64,000 bases of DNA from Acinetobacter sp. UBA3106 (GCA_002365595.1 DFAM01000017.1:17831-81830), one strand, 5' to 3'; positions 8,095 through 17,793 are shown, counted from the first letter of the stretch. Program-made: numbers and translations. The notes: a model not told the origin generated them from the letters alone.

Positions 8095-8568
8095 TTAAAC
8101 CCCAACCTTTTTAGGATCAGTATTGCCTAGCTGCGGATGCTCAATCGCACCTTTACATTGCTGTTTATCGCGTTCGTAATCGGCCTGCTTCTGCGCTACT
8201 GAACTGGATTGCTCCATACTTTCACGTGCCCAGATTTCCAGACTGGTCAATGCTTTACGACAGAGCGCATATTTTCCTTCAGTCACAGAATCGGTCATTT
8301 TGACATTAATGCGCCAATCGGTACTGAGCTTGCGCGCCGGCTTACGCACCTGCTCTTCCAATACATCCAGTTTTTTGGCATAGACCAGACCATCTACCCG
8401 ATTGATAAATTTCCAGGCCTCATTGGCATAAGTGGTTGCATCATTGGTTAATTTAGCTGCAGGTTTAATCTGAACTTTTTCAGTCTTATTACCTTCATTT
8501 CCACAAGCCTGTAGTAAAGCACTACTGCATAATAAAGAAACAATCAGCATCCCACGTGTCTTTAACAT
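8095..8568 (-). CDS. Putative lipoprotein, Acinetobacter-type, function unknown
   Basis: The 157-residue protein begins with a lipoprotein signal peptide ending in LLQAC (cysteine near residue 22) followed by GNEGNKTEK, so it should be lipid-anchored facing the periplasm. The mature part is charged and helical, with two further cysteines near the middle and end (LCRKAL, QQCKG). ATG 8568 is preferred because GGAT sits seven bases upstream; ATG 8574 would have the site almost on top of it. It is divergent from the AzlC gene with only about 110 bases between. No named family is recognised. Confidence 0.72.
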   Translation of the reverse strand: MLKTRGMLIVSLLCSSALLQACGNEGNKTEKVQIKPAAKLTNDATTYANEAWKFINRVDGLVYAKKLDVLEEQVRKPARKLSTDWRINVKMTDSVTEGKYALCRKALTSLEIWARESMEQSSSVAQKQADYERDKQQCKGAIEHPQLGNTDPKKVGV

Positions 8569-8678
8569 CAACATATCCGGCTCGCCTAAACAAACAATTC
8601 GGCACTATGCTAGTGAATTCGCGTACAATACTCAATCATCATTTGACCTGTTGTTCAACTCTCCCGCAAAGGTGTGTC

Positions 8679-9434
8679 GTGTCTGAGCACAAAATTCCTC
8701 CAGTCAAAGCTGCTGGCTTTTGGCAAGGCGCAAAAGATAGCCAAGCCATTATTTTTACTTATCTTCCTGTTTCTTTTGCTTTTGGTGTTTCCGCCAGCCA
8801 GTTCGGCTTTAGTTCTTGGGAAGCGCTGTTTTTATCCTGCTCCATGTACGCAGGCGCCAGTCAGTTTTTGGTGGTGGCCTTACTGGGTAGTGGTACCTCA
8901 ATCTGGATGACCGCCCTTACCGTAATTGCTTTAGATATTCGCCATGTGCTTTATGGCCCTGCATTACAAAACCTGATTCGGGACAAGCTGAATTTAAAGA
9001 AAACTGCGGTTTGGGCGTGGGGCTTAACCGACGAAGTATTTGCTTCCGGCATGATTAAACTGTCACAACGACGTCAGGAATGGTCAGAATCCTGGATGCT
9101 GGGTTTAAGCCTGTTTAGCTGGATGTCTTGGGCTTTAGGTTCGTTCTTGGGTGGCTTATTTGCAGATCAGGTCAGTGACTTACCGCAGTTTTTACAGGCT
9201 GCCCTGGATTTCTTGCTACCGGCCTTATTCCTGAGCTTCTTGCTGGCAGCATTTGAGAAGAAACACACTTTTATCGTGACGGTCTGCTTAATTGTTTCCG
9301 CAATTGCCTGCTATTTCATTAATTTATCCGCTGCGATTTTTATTGGAATTTTATCCGGTATTTTGGCTGGCTTATTTAAGCACTATGTTTTAAAACAGCA
9401 TGATGATGAATTTGGAGAAGCGCATGAATCTTGA
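8679..9434 (+). CDS. AzlC-family branched-chain amino acid exporter, large subunit
   Basis: The 251-residue membrane protein shows the AzlC start (a soluble stretch, then FTYLPVSFAFGVSASQFGFS), the EALFLSCSMYAGASQFL helix and DIRHVLYGPAL, typical of LIV-E/AzlC/YgaZ transporters that export branched-chain amino acids with a small AzlD partner. I choose GTG 8679, which has AAAGGTG six bases upstream; an open frame extends back to 8556 without a ribosome site. It overlaps the AzlD gene by 11 bases, as usual for this pair. Confidence 0.88.
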   Translation: MSEHKIPPVKAAGFWQGAKDSQAIIFTYLPVSFAFGVSASQFGFSSWEALFLSCSMYAGASQFLVVALLGSGTSIWMTALTVIALDIRHVLYGPALQNLIRDKLNLKKTAVWAWGLTDEVFASGMIKLSQRRQEWSESWMLGLSLFSWMSWALGSFLGGLFADQVSDLPQFLQAALDFLLPALFLSFLLAAFEKKHTFIVTVCLIVSAIACYFINLSAAIFIGILSGILAGLFKHYVLKQHDDEFGEAHES

Positions 9435-9771
9435 AATTATTCTGGTCGGGATCATTGTCGGGATTGCTAATTTTGCCTCACGTTTTGGCCCTTTTTATGT
9501 CATACAAAAACATCAGCAGAGCTCGCAAAAACGTGGCTCAGTCTGGATCAAAATCGCTTTGGGAAGTATTGGCATTGCCGCAATCAGTTCCATGCTGGTG
9601 GTGGCAACGCTTCCTCCCTTAATGGAAACACCGAATAAAAGCTTTGCCATGCTGGTGGGTTTTTTAACCTTAGCCGGGCTGTATTTTAAATTTAAAAAGA
9701 TTGTGCCTGCGACCTTAACCGCAGCTTTGGCTTATGGTTTGGTCTATACCTATATGCCTTTTTCCTTCTAA
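9424..9771 (+). CDS. AzlD-family small subunit of the branched-chain amino acid exporter
   Basis: The 115-residue protein has four predicted helices and the family ASRFGPF motif after the first one. ATG 9424 follows TTGGAGAAG at ideal spacing; the longer frame beginning at 9400 lies within the AzlC coding end. It works as a complex with the upstream AzlC protein. Confidence 0.87.
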   Translation: MNLEIILVGIIVGIANFASRFGPFYVIQKHQQSSQKRGSVWIKIALGSIGIAAISSMLVVATLPPLMETPNKSFAMLVGFLTLAGLYFKFKKIVPATLTAALAYGLVYTYMPFSF

Positions 9772-9785
9772 ATCTCATAGAAAAG

Positions 9786-9808
9786 TCCCTCTTTTACAAA
9801 GAGGGATT
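9786..9808 (+). terminator. Stem-loop after the AzlCD pair
   Basis: TCCCTCTTT, loop TAC, AAAGAGGGA then TTTAGGGAGATTTTT. Nine-bp stem 14 bases past the stop; the T-run is interrupted. Confidence 0.6.
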
Positions 9809-9898
9809 TAGGGAGATTTTTCAAACAACTTTATAAATAAAATTGTTGGACAATATCATTATTTTATGTGAATCCCATCTTAATTTGGCAATCAGTTC

Positions 9899-9907
9899 TG
9901 CTATGCT
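9899..9907 (+). promoter_or_regulatory. Possible extended -10 promoter of purT
   Basis: TGCTATGCT reads as TG-n-TATGCT, an extended -10 element, 34 bases before ATG 9941. The -35 region (TTAATT) is weak. Confidence 0.3.
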
Positions 9908-9940
9908 AAAAGTCCATAAAATCAAGCATGGATGATTTAC

Positions 9941-11146
9941 ATGAGCGTGACTATTGGTACTCCCCTTCAAGCTTCTGCCTTTAAAGTTTTGCTATTAGGT
10001 TCAGGAGAGTTGGGTAAAGAAGTGGTGATTTCTCTACAACGTTTAGGTGTAGAAGTTCATGCCGCAGACCGTTATGACCATGCGCCCGCCATGCAAGTTG
10101 CCCATTTTGCTTATACCTTGAATATGGCAGATGCCGCAGAACTCAAACAACTGATCCAAAAAATCCAGCCCCATCTGATTGTTCCTGAAATTGAAGCCAT
10201 TGCGACCGAAGTTTTGGTCGAGATTGAACAACAAAATATTGCTACCGTGATTCCTTCAGCAAAAGCGGTCAACTTGACCATGAACCGTGAAGGTATTCGT
10301 CGTCTGGCGGCTGAAGAACTCGGTTTACCGACATCAGCCTATCGTTTTGCCGACTCAATTGATTCTTTCCGTGCGGCTTGCGATGATATTGGCTATCCCA
10401 ACTTTGTTAAACCAGTGATGTCGTCATCAGGCAAAGGACAATCTCGCGTTAAAAGTTTTGATGAAGTGGATGCCGCTTGGGAATATGCGCAAACCGGCGG
10501 ACGCGTCAATCAGGGTAAAGTGATTGTCGAATCACAAATTGATTTTGACTTTGAAATTACCTTACTTACCGTTCGCGCGAAAAATGCTGAAACAGGCGAA
10601 GTCGAAACCCAGTACTGCGACCCGATCGGACATCGTCAGGACTCTGGGGATTATGTCGAAAGCTGGCAGCCTCAGGCCATGACGCCAGCCGCGCTGGAAG
10701 AATCGAAACGCATTGCTCATAAAGTCACAGCGGCTTTAGGTGGCTGCGGTATTTTCGGAGTCGAACTGTTTGTCAAAGGCGACAAAGTATGGTTTAGTGA
10801 AGTATCTCCACGTCCGCATGATACCGGGCTTGTGACATTGGCATCGCAATTCCAGAGTGAATTTGAACTGCACGCACGTGCCATTTTAGGCCTGCCGGTG
10901 AATACATCTCGTCATAGTGTTGCAGCCAGTGCTGTCATTTATGCAAGCGTTGATGATCGTAATTTATCTTTTTCTGGCTTAAATCTTGCTTTAGTAAATC
11001 CAAACACCGATTTACGCCTTTTCGGTAAGCCTGAAGGTTTTAAACGACGTCGCATGGGGGTCGCAACTGCACGTGCTGAAACCACAGATCAGGCGCGTGA
11101 ACTTGCACTAGAGACGGCGTCTCAAGTCAGTGTTCAACAAAACTAA
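9941..11146 (+). CDS. purT: Formate-dependent phosphoribosylglycinamide formyltransferase 2
   Basis: PurT makes formylglycinamide ribonucleotide from GAR, formate and ATP in purine synthesis, independent of folate. The 401-residue protein has the ATP-grasp order: VLLLGSGELGKEVVISLQRL near residue 20, EIEAIATEVL near 80, the FVKPVMSSSGKGQS ATP loop near 155, and EVSPRPHDTGLVT near 285. ATG 9941 matches the usual N-terminal length; ATG 9932 is a longer alternative. It lies 30 bases before glnD, possibly in one transcript. Confidence 0.95.
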   Translation: MSVTIGTPLQASAFKVLLLGSGELGKEVVISLQRLGVEVHAADRYDHAPAMQVAHFAYTLNMADAAELKQLIQKIQPHLIVPEIEAIATEVLVEIEQQNIATVIPSAKAVNLTMNREGIRRLAAEELGLPTSAYRFADSIDSFRAACDDIGYPNFVKPVMSSSGKGQSRVKSFDEVDAAWEYAQTGGRVNQGKVIVESQIDFDFEITLLTVRAKNAETGEVETQYCDPIGHRQDSGDYVESWQPQAMTPAALEESKRIAHKVTAALGGCGIFGVELFVKGDKVWFSEVSPRPHDTGLVTLASQFQSEFELHARAILGLPVNTSRHSVAASAVIYASVDDRNLSFSGLNLALVNPNTDLRLFGKPEGFKRRRMGVATARAETTDQARELALETASQVSVQQN

Positions 11147-11176
11147 ACTTGTCATAATATTTACGGACCACTGTTC

Positions 11177-13843
11177 ATGATCAATACTTCTCCTCTGCTG
11201 AATTACGTTAAAAGTAACCATGACATTCAGGCGATCAATCAATGGCGCGCCGATGTTGAAAATCAGCTTCAGAAAGGTTTTGAAAATGGACAGTCAATCC
11301 GGGAAATCATTTTAGCCCGATCCAATTTGATTGATGAAGCCTTAGAATTCCTGTGGAAACATGCCGAACTGGACCAGACCGATTTGGGTCTGTTTGCAGT
11401 GGGCGGTTATGGACGTCGGGAAATGTTGCCCTATTCAGACGTCGACATCATGATTTTGTCGGAAGATGAAATTACTTCCGATCAGGAAAAACTGATTTCT
11501 ACCTTTATCTCCTCGCTTTGGGATGTCGGTAATTTCAAACCCGGTATTAGTGTACGGACCATTTCCGAATGTGTTGAACAGGCGACCAATGATTTAACCG
11601 TGGCGACGGCGCTGATTGAATCGCGTCTGATTATTGGCAACCCGCATTTAGCCAAATGGCCACGTCGTATTGTCTCGCAAACCTGGACCGATAAAACCTT
11701 TTTTGATGCCAAAATGGATGAGCAAGCCAAACGCTATGCTCAGCACAACAATACTGAAAGCAACCTGGAACCCGACATCAAAAATGCCCCGGGTGGTATT
11801 CGCGATATTAACCAGATTGGCTGGATTGCCAAACGTCACTTCCGGGTCAACCGTATTTATGACCTGGTGCATTTAGGCTTTATTTCAGATTTCGAGCTGG
11901 GTGTTTTAGAAGAAGCGGAAAGTTTCTTATGGGAAATTCGTCATCATCTGCACCGTCTGACCAAACGTGACGAAAACCGTTTATTGTTTGATTATCAACG
12001 TGATATTGCGGCCTTATTTGGCTATACCCGTGAAGAAGGCAAATCGCAGAATTTTCCGATTGAACAGTTTATGAAGCGCTATTACCGTAGCGCCCAGCAA
12101 ATTTCTACCTTAAATGAAATGCTGCTGGCCTACTTTAATGAGTCGGTCATCACCCCACGTTTGCCGAATTACGAACGTAAAATTGAAGAAATTAACGAAA
12201 ATTTCAAACTGGTGGATGGCAAGCTGGCAGTACAGCACCATAAAATCTTCTCGGAACGCCCGAGTGCTATCTTGGAAATTTTCTATTTACTGGCCAACCG
12301 ACCTGAAATTGAAGGCATCCGTGCCCGTACTTTACGCCTGCTCACTCTGGCAGCCAAACGCATTAATCAGGCTTATCGCGATAATCCCGAACATCAGGCC
12401 CTGTTTATGGCAATCATGCGTTCACCGCATCGCCTGTATGACACGCTGGTGGCGATGAAACGTTATGGCGTGCTGGGAAATTATATTCCCGCATTCGGGC
12501 AAATTATGGGGTTGATGCAATATGACCTGTTCCATATTTATACTGTCGATGCGCATACCCTATTATTGCTGCGTAATTTAAACCGCTTTAAAGAACCTGA
12601 ATTTGCCAAAGATTTTCCGGTGGTCAGCTCGGTGTTCCAGCGACTTCGTCGTCGCGACATTGTATATCTGGCTGCATTATTCCATGACATTGCCAAAGGT
12701 CGTGGTGGTGACCATAGTGAACTGGGTGCAGAAGATGCGATTGCCTTCTGTCGCACCCATGGCTTTACCGAGCGTGAATGCAATCTGGTGGCCTGGCTGA
12801 TTCAAAATCATTTGCTAATGTCGATGACCGCGCAGAAAAAAGATATTTCCGATCCCGATGTGGTTCAGGATTTTGCGCAAAAACTGGGTGATATGGAGCA
12901 TCTGGATTATCTGTATGTGCTCACTGTTGCCGATATTAACGCGACCAATCCGAAACTCTGGAATACATGGCGTGCTTCCCTGATGCGCCAGCTTTATACC
13001 CATGCACGTGATGTGATTCGTACCGGTCTCGGGCGTCCTGTCGATTATCAAATGCTGATTGAAGATACTAAATTCGCAGCCAGTGAATTGTTGGTCAATG
13101 ATTTCTCCCTGTACGATGTAGAAACCATTTGGCAGGAATTGGGAGATGAATATTTCATTAAAGAATCGGCAGATGAAATTGCCTGGCATACCCGTGCCAT
13201 CTTGCAACATGGCGACAATACTGAACCTTTAGTACTCATGCGTGCCCATCGTCAATACGCCCAAGATGCAGTGCAGATCTTTATTTATACGCAAGATCAA
13301 CCCAATTTGTTTGCCACCACAGTGGCTGTATTTGACCGCATGAATCTGGATGTTCAAGATGCGCGAATTATTACGGCGTCCACTGCATTTAGTTTAGATA
13401 CTTATGTGGTTCTAGACCGTTTCGGGACTTTACTGACCGATCCGGAACGTGAAAAAACTGTGATTGAGGCATTGGTCGAAGCGCTGAGCCACTCAGATAA
13501 ATATCCGGGTTTAATGCAACGTCGTATTCCACGCCAGTTACGTCATTTCGATATTGAAAATACCGTCGATATCACCCTGAATGCCGCGTTACAGCAAAAC
13601 ATGGTGGAAATAGCCACACTTGACCATCCGGGTTTACTGGCTAAAGTAGGCGGTTTATTTATGATGCAAGGTTTAGATATTCACTCTGCTAGAATTGCAA
13701 CGCTTGGTGAACGCGCAGAAGATATTTTCTTTGTCACTAAAAAAGATGGCAACCCAATGTCCGATTCAGAAGCTGAAACTTTTGCTACCCAATTAAAGTC
13801 AGCACTGGATGAAGCCTCAAGCCTAGTCTCTGGCCAACATTAA
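11177..13843 (+). CDS. glnD: Bifunctional [protein-PII] uridylyltransferase / uridylyl-removing enzyme
   Basis: GlnD senses glutamine and adds or removes UMP on PII proteins, setting nitrogen assimilation. The 888-residue protein has the nucleotidyltransferase motif GGYGRREMLPYSDVDIMI near residues 76-93 with the catalytic DVD, a helical linker domain, an HD hydrolase domain near 503 (FHDIAKGRGGDHSELG), and two C-terminal ACT domains near 700 and 805 (ATLDHPGLLAKVGG). Length is normal. It sits between purT and dapC with short gaps, as in other Moraxellaceae. Confidence 0.96.
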   Translation: MINTSPLLNYVKSNHDIQAINQWRADVENQLQKGFENGQSIREIILARSNLIDEALEFLWKHAELDQTDLGLFAVGGYGRREMLPYSDVDIMILSEDEITSDQEKLISTFISSLWDVGNFKPGISVRTISECVEQATNDLTVATALIESRLIIGNPHLAKWPRRIVSQTWTDKTFFDAKMDEQAKRYAQHNNTESNLEPDIKNAPGGIRDINQIGWIAKRHFRVNRIYDLVHLGFISDFELGVLEEAESFLWEIRHHLHRLTKRDENRLLFDYQRDIAALFGYTREEGKSQNFPIEQFMKRYYRSAQQISTLNEMLLAYFNESVITPRLPNYERKIEEINENFKLVDGKLAVQHHKIFSERPSAILEIFYLLANRPEIEGIRARTLRLLTLAAKRINQAYRDNPEHQALFMAIMRSPHRLYDTLVAMKRYGVLGNYIPAFGQIMGLMQYDLFHIYTVDAHTLLLLRNLNRFKEPEFAKDFPVVSSVFQRLRRRDIVYLAALFHDIAKGRGGDHSELGAEDAIAFCRTHGFTERECNLVAWLIQNHLLMSMTAQKKDISDPDVVQDFAQKLGDMEHLDYLYVLTVADINATNPKLWNTWRASLMRQLYTHARDVIRTGLGRPVDYQMLIEDTKFAASELLVNDFSLYDVETIWQELGDEYFIKESADEIAWHTRAILQHGDNTEPLVLMRAHRQYAQDAVQIFIYTQDQPNLFATTVAVFDRMNLDVQDARIITASTAFSLDTYVVLDRFGTLLTDPEREKTVIEALVEALSHSDKYPGLMQRRIPRQLRHFDIENTVDITLNAALQQNMVEIATLDHPGLLAKVGGLFMMQGLDIHSARIATLGERAEDIFFVTKKDGNPMSDSEAETFATQLKSALDEASSLVSGQH

Positions 13844-13868
13844 CTTAAATTTACGCGGTATCGATTTC

Positions 13869-15038
13869 ATGAACTCTAGTTTGTCATTATTGCATCCTTA
13901 TCCTTTTGAAAAGTTAAATAAACTTTTTCAGGGGATTCAACCTGCAGATTTACCCCTCATTCCTTTATCGATTGGTGAACCAAAACATCCGGCACCCGAG
14001 TTTGTGAAACAGGCCATTATTGACAACTTCAAGCATTTATCGACTTACCCAAACAGTAAAGGTCTGCCTGAGCTACGTCAAAGCATTGCCAACTGGTTAA
14101 CACGCCGCTTCAAGCTGAACAGCATTAGCGCGGAAGATCATATTTTGCCTGTATCCGGTACTCGCGAAGCGATCTTTTCTTTTGTTCAGGCTCTAGTCAA
14201 CCGTGAAGATGCACCTTATGTGGTGATGCCAAACCCTTTCTATCAAATTTATGAAGGGGCAACTTTACTTGCCGGGGCAAAACCGTACTTCATTAACTGC
14301 ACAGAAGAAAACAATTACCTCGGTGATTTTGATGCGGTTCCTGCGGAAGTCTGGGAAAAAACGGCTTTGTTGTTTGTTTGCACACCGGGTAACCCGACCG
14401 GTGCAGTATTGTCTAAAGAGCAATTTAAAAAACTGATTGGACTTTCAGATCAATATGACTTTGTGATTGCATCGGACGAATGCTATTCAGAACTCTGGTT
14501 TGATCAAGCACCGGTAGGTTTACTGGAGGTTTGTGCTGAAATTGGCCGTGATGATTACAAAAACTGTGTGGTGTTCCATTCCCTTTCCAAGCGTTCAAAC
14601 TTGCCGGGCATGCGTTCAGGTTTTGTTGCTGGTAATGCCGCACTGCTTAAACCTTATTTGCAATACCGTACCTATCACGGTGCAGCCATGCCGGTTCAAC
14701 ATCAGCTGGCTTCTATTGCCGCGTGGGATGATGAAGCACATGTGGAAGAAAACCGTAAACTTTATCGCGCCAAGTTTGAATTATTTCAAAATGAATTGGG
14801 TCAGTTATTGCCACTGAAAAAACCCGATGCTGGTTTTTATTACTGGTTAAAAGTCGACAATGATGAAAACTTTGCCAAAATGCTGATGGAAAAAGCCCAT
14901 ATTAAAGTTCTACCGGGCCGTTACTTGTCTCGTGATACTGAACAAGGTAATCCGGGTGAAAACCATGTCCGTATGGCATTGGTCGCAGATATCGCACAAT
15001 GTGAACAAGTGATTCAGCGCCTTAAAGCCATTCTTTAA
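13869..15038 (+). CDS. dapC: Succinyldiaminopimelate transaminase
   Basis: This class-I PLP aminotransferase (389 residues) carries out the N-succinyl-2-amino-6-ketopimelate/glutamate step of lysine and diaminopimelate synthesis. Visible features are the N-terminal LHPYPFEKLNKLFQG and SIGEPKHPAP typical of DapC, CTPGNPTGAV near residue 170, SDECYSELWF near 205 and the lysine-bearing SLSKRSNLPGMRSGF near 240. It follows glnD after 25 bases. A strong terminator follows. Confidence 0.93.
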   Translation: MNSSLSLLHPYPFEKLNKLFQGIQPADLPLIPLSIGEPKHPAPEFVKQAIIDNFKHLSTYPNSKGLPELRQSIANWLTRRFKLNSISAEDHILPVSGTREAIFSFVQALVNREDAPYVVMPNPFYQIYEGATLLAGAKPYFINCTEENNYLGDFDAVPAEVWEKTALLFVCTPGNPTGAVLSKEQFKKLIGLSDQYDFVIASDECYSELWFDQAPVGLLEVCAEIGRDDYKNCVVFHSLSKRSNLPGMRSGFVAGNAALLKPYLQYRTYHGAAMPVQHQLASIAAWDDEAHVEENRKLYRAKFELFQNELGQLLPLKKPDAGFYYWLKVDNDENFAKMLMEKAHIKVLPGRYLSRDTEQGNPGENHVRMALVADIAQCEQVIQRLKAIL

Positions 15039-15063
15039 GCTTTGAAATAGCAATCAAACCAAA

Positions 15064-15093
15064 AATAATCCACTGTTTCTACAGTGGATTATT
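15064..15093 (+). terminator. Terminator of the dapC end
   Basis: AATAATCCACTGT, loop TTCT, ACAGTGGATTATT: 13-bp perfect stem, 26 bases after dapC, followed by TAATTGT. Confidence 0.75.
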
Positions 15094-15178
15094 TAATTGT
15101 AGCTATGGATTAAACAACCTGGGCTATTTTCATCTCGTGATGCAAGTAAAATAAATTTTCCCGTCTATTAAATGATGA

Positions 15179-15200
15179 AGGGCGATTCATGAATCGCCCT
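15179..15200 (-). terminator. Palindrome downstream of the peroxidase gene
   Basis: AGGGCGATTCA and its exact reverse complement TGAATCGCCCT make a 22-bp perfect palindrome 23 bases past the glutathione peroxidase stop. The T-tract is poor, so termination is likely but not certain. Confidence 0.55.
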
Positions 15201-15222
15201 ATATCTGCTTTTATGATAAAAA

Positions 15223-15705
15223 TTACTGGGCTAAAGCCGCTTCAATATCCGCTTCCAGATCTTCTGGTTTCGTCGTTGGCGCATAGCGGTTAATCACTTG
15301 ACCTTTTTTATTAATTAAAAATTTAGTGAAATTCCATTTAATGCCATTCCCCAATACCCCTTTACTATTATTGGTTAAATAGCGAAAGATGATGTGCGCC
15401 TCAGGTCCTTTAACATCCACTTTGGCAAACATGGGGAAATTCACGCCATAATTTTTCTGGCAGAATGCACCAATCTGCTCATTGGAACCCGGATCTTGTC
15501 CGCCAAACTGGTTACAGGGAAAACCCAAGACTTCCAGACCTTGATCCTTGTACTTTTCATACAACTTTTCAAGACCTGCGAACTGGGGCGTAAAACCGCA
15601 TTTACTGGCAGTATTTACGATTAATAAAACCTTACCTTCATAATCGGTAAATGATTTATTTTTTCCATCTAACAACTCAGCCTCAAACTGATAAATGCTG
15701 GTCAT
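15223..15705 (-). CDS. Glutathione peroxidase family protein (thioredoxin-type, Cys-GPx)
   Basis: The 160-residue thiol peroxidase reduces hydroperoxides. It has the catalytic NTASKCGFTPQ with peroxidatic Cys36, then LGFPCNQFGGQDPG carrying the resolving cysteine, and KWNFTKFLI with the conserved Trp-Asn. Most bacterial enzymes of this type use thioredoxin instead of glutathione. Its ATG overlaps the msrB stop region (ATGA), so the two oxidative-stress genes are translationally coupled. Confidence 0.93.
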   Translation of the reverse strand: MTSIYQFEAELLDGKNKSFTDYEGKVLLIVNTASKCGFTPQFAGLEKLYEKYKDQGLEVLGFPCNQFGGQDPGSNEQIGAFCQKNYGVNFPMFAKVDVKGPEAHIIFRYLTNNSKGVLGNGIKWNFTKFLINKKGQVINRYAPTTKPEDLEADIEAALAQ

Positions 15706-16121
15706 GGATATGTTTCCTCATCATTTTTTTCTTGTGTTTTTAATTCTAAAGAAGCTGAATTTACGCAATAGCGCAATCCTGTAGGTTGTGGACCATCTTC
15801 AAAAACATGGCCTAAATGTGCGCCACAATGATGGCAAACAATTTCGGTTCTGACCATACCATGTGTCGTATCGGCATGTTCTTCAATTGCAGAATTATTT
15901 AAGGCTTTATAGAAACTTGGCCAACCACAGCCACTGTCGTATTTTGTTTCCGAGCTAAACAACGGCTCACCACAACAACGGCAGACATAAGTACCATCTT
16001 GTTTTGTGTTCCAGTATTTACCTGTAAATGCAGGTTCTGTTCCCTTTTGACGTGTAATACGGAACTCTTCAGGTGATAACTCTCTTTGCCATTCTCGGTC
16101 CGATTTATTGAGTTTTCCCAT
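15702..16121 (-). CDS. msrB: Peptide-methionine (R)-S-oxide reductase MsrB
   Basis: MsrB repairs R-methionine sulfoxide in proteins. The 139-residue protein shows two zinc CxxC pairs (CRCC near 47-50, CHHC at 96-99), GCGWPSFYKAL, and the catalytic RYCVNSASLEL with Cys119. It is the first gene of a two-gene unit with the peroxidase, so both repair of oxidised methionine and peroxide removal are made together. Confidence 0.95.
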   Translation of the reverse strand: MGKLNKSDREWQRELSPEEFRITRQKGTEPAFTGKYWNTKQDGTYVCRCCGEPLFSSETKYDSGCGWPSFYKALNNSAIEEHADTTHGMVRTEIVCHHCGAHLGHVFEDGPQPTGLRYCVNSASLELKTQEKNDEETYP

Positions 16122-16351
16122 GGCTAAGTACCTTCTTTCTTGCTATTTAAAATAAAATAATCCTATATTTACGTTATTCATATTTAAATTTCTAGTCTTT
16201 AGTTAACATTTTACAAAAGACCTATAATTCCCTCAAAAAGCAAAAAGTAAGCAATTTTTTTAAAAATAGAGTGAGCAATTTCTTCGAGAAATGCTTTTTC
16301 GTGAGCAAATTTAGTGTTACTCTTTGTCATAAGCTTGCTTAGGATTAAAAA

Positions 16352-17782
16352 ATGTCGCAAAAAAAGAGCGTTATTTTTAAAAATTTGCTTCCTGTGATTA
16401 AACAGTATCAACAGGCAGGATTTACGCACGAAAAAATTGTTGCTTTACTTCGGGATGAACATAATCTTGATTTAGTAACAACTGAGACATTTAAAAGTTA
16501 TTTATATCGTTATGCAAAAGTGACCTCCACTCCTTCCGAGAACATCAAAATGCCGAACACTTTCCAAACCCCTCGCGAAATTAAGAAATCGTCTAAGCTC
16601 GAGCATGTATGCTACGACATTCGCGGGCCTGTGTTACGAGCGGCCAATGAAATGGAAGAAGCCGGTCACAAAATTATTAAGCTAAATATTGGTAACCCCG
16701 CCCCATTTGGTTTCGAAGCGCCGCAAGAAATTATTAATGATGTCGCTTTAAATCTGCCCAATGCGGTAGGTTATACCGATTCAAAAGGGATTTTCCCAGC
16801 ACGTAAAGCCATTTGCCAGTATTACCAGCAAAAAGGCATTCTCAACATGCACGTAAATGACGTGTATATCGGTAATGGCGTGTCTGAACTGATTGTCATG
16901 GCCATGCAAGGCTTGCTGGATGATGGCGATGAAATGCTGGTTCCAATGCCAGACTATCCATTATGGACCGCTGCGGTAAACCTCTCTGGCGGTACCGCCA
17001 TTCACTATAAATGTGACGACGAAAACTTCTGGTATCCAGACATTGCCGATATGGAAAGTAAAATCACGCCCAATACCCGTGGTATCGTGATTATCAATCC
17101 GAATAACCCAACAGGTTCGGTTTATCCTCGTCATGTACTGGAACAAATAGTTGCCTTAGCGAAGAAATATGATCTGATTTTATTTGCTGACGAAATTTAC
17201 GACAAAATTGTTTACGATGGCATTGAGCATGTTTCTGTTGCTGCACTTGCTGGTGACCAGTTGTGTATTTCATTTAATGGTTTGTCTAAAGCTTATCGTA
17301 TTGCGGGTTTCCGTTCAGGCTGGATGGCGATTACCGGTGATAAATCACGTGCCATGGATTACATTGAAGGCTTAGACATGCTGGCTTCTATGCGTCTCTG
17401 TGCCAACCATCAAGCCCAATATGCCATTCAAACGGCTTTAGGCGGTTATCAGTCAATTAATGATTTGATCCGTCCGGGTGGCCGTTTATATGAGCAGCGC
17501 AACATTGCCTGGGAAATGCTGAATGACATTCCGGGTGTATCTTGTGTGAAACCTGAAGGTGCCATGTATTGTTTCCCTAAACTGGATCCGGAAGTTTATC
17601 CAATTCAGGATGATGAAAAATTCATGCTCGATTTATTACGTGCTGAAAAAGTGCTACTGGTACAAGGCACCGGTTTCAACTGGCCAACTCCGGATCATTT
17701 CCGTGTGGTGTTTTTACCTGCCGAAAATGAACTGCGTGAAGCGATTACCCGTTTAGGCCGTTTCCTGGCAAAAATGCGTTAA
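16352..17782 (+). CDS. alaA: Alanine/aspartate-type PLP aminotransferase (AlaA-like) with N-terminal helical extension
   Basis: Residues from about 75 to 476 match the AlaA/YfbQ alanine-pyruvate transaminase: LEHVCYDIRGPVLRAANEMEE, LNIGNPAPFGFEAP, NPNNPTGSVYP, ADEIYDKIVYDG, and the PLP-lysine segment FNGLSKAYRIAGFRSGW. Unlike the roughly 405-residue E. coli enzyme, this has about 70 extra residues at the front. They contain a helix-turn-helix-like stretch (IKQYQQAGFTHEKIVALLRD, then TFKSYLYRYAK). I believe Acinetobacter homologues carry the same extension. Start ATG 16352 follows AGGATTAAAA. A clean terminator follows. Confidence 0.88.
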   Translation: MSQKKSVIFKNLLPVIKQYQQAGFTHEKIVALLRDEHNLDLVTTETFKSYLYRYAKVTSTPSENIKMPNTFQTPREIKKSSKLEHVCYDIRGPVLRAANEMEEAGHKIIKLNIGNPAPFGFEAPQEIINDVALNLPNAVGYTDSKGIFPARKAICQYYQQKGILNMHVNDVYIGNGVSELIVMAMQGLLDDGDEMLVPMPDYPLWTAAVNLSGGTAIHYKCDDENFWYPDIADMESKITPNTRGIVIINPNNPTGSVYPRHVLEQIVALAKKYDLILFADEIYDKIVYDGIEHVSVAALAGDQLCISFNGLSKAYRIAGFRSGWMAITGDKSRAMDYIEGLDMLASMRLCANHQAQYAIQTALGGYQSINDLIRPGGRLYEQRNIAWEMLNDIPGVSCVKPEGAMYCFPKLDPEVYPIQDDEKFMLDLLRAEKVLLVQGTGFNWPTPDHFRVVFLPAENELREAITRLGRFLAKMR

Positions 17783-17793
17783 TCTAAAATGCT

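Noticed and set aside
16211..16429. 72-codon minus-strand frame upstream of the aminotransferase
   Set aside because: Covers the promoter and start of the aminotransferase; no ribosome site or domain.
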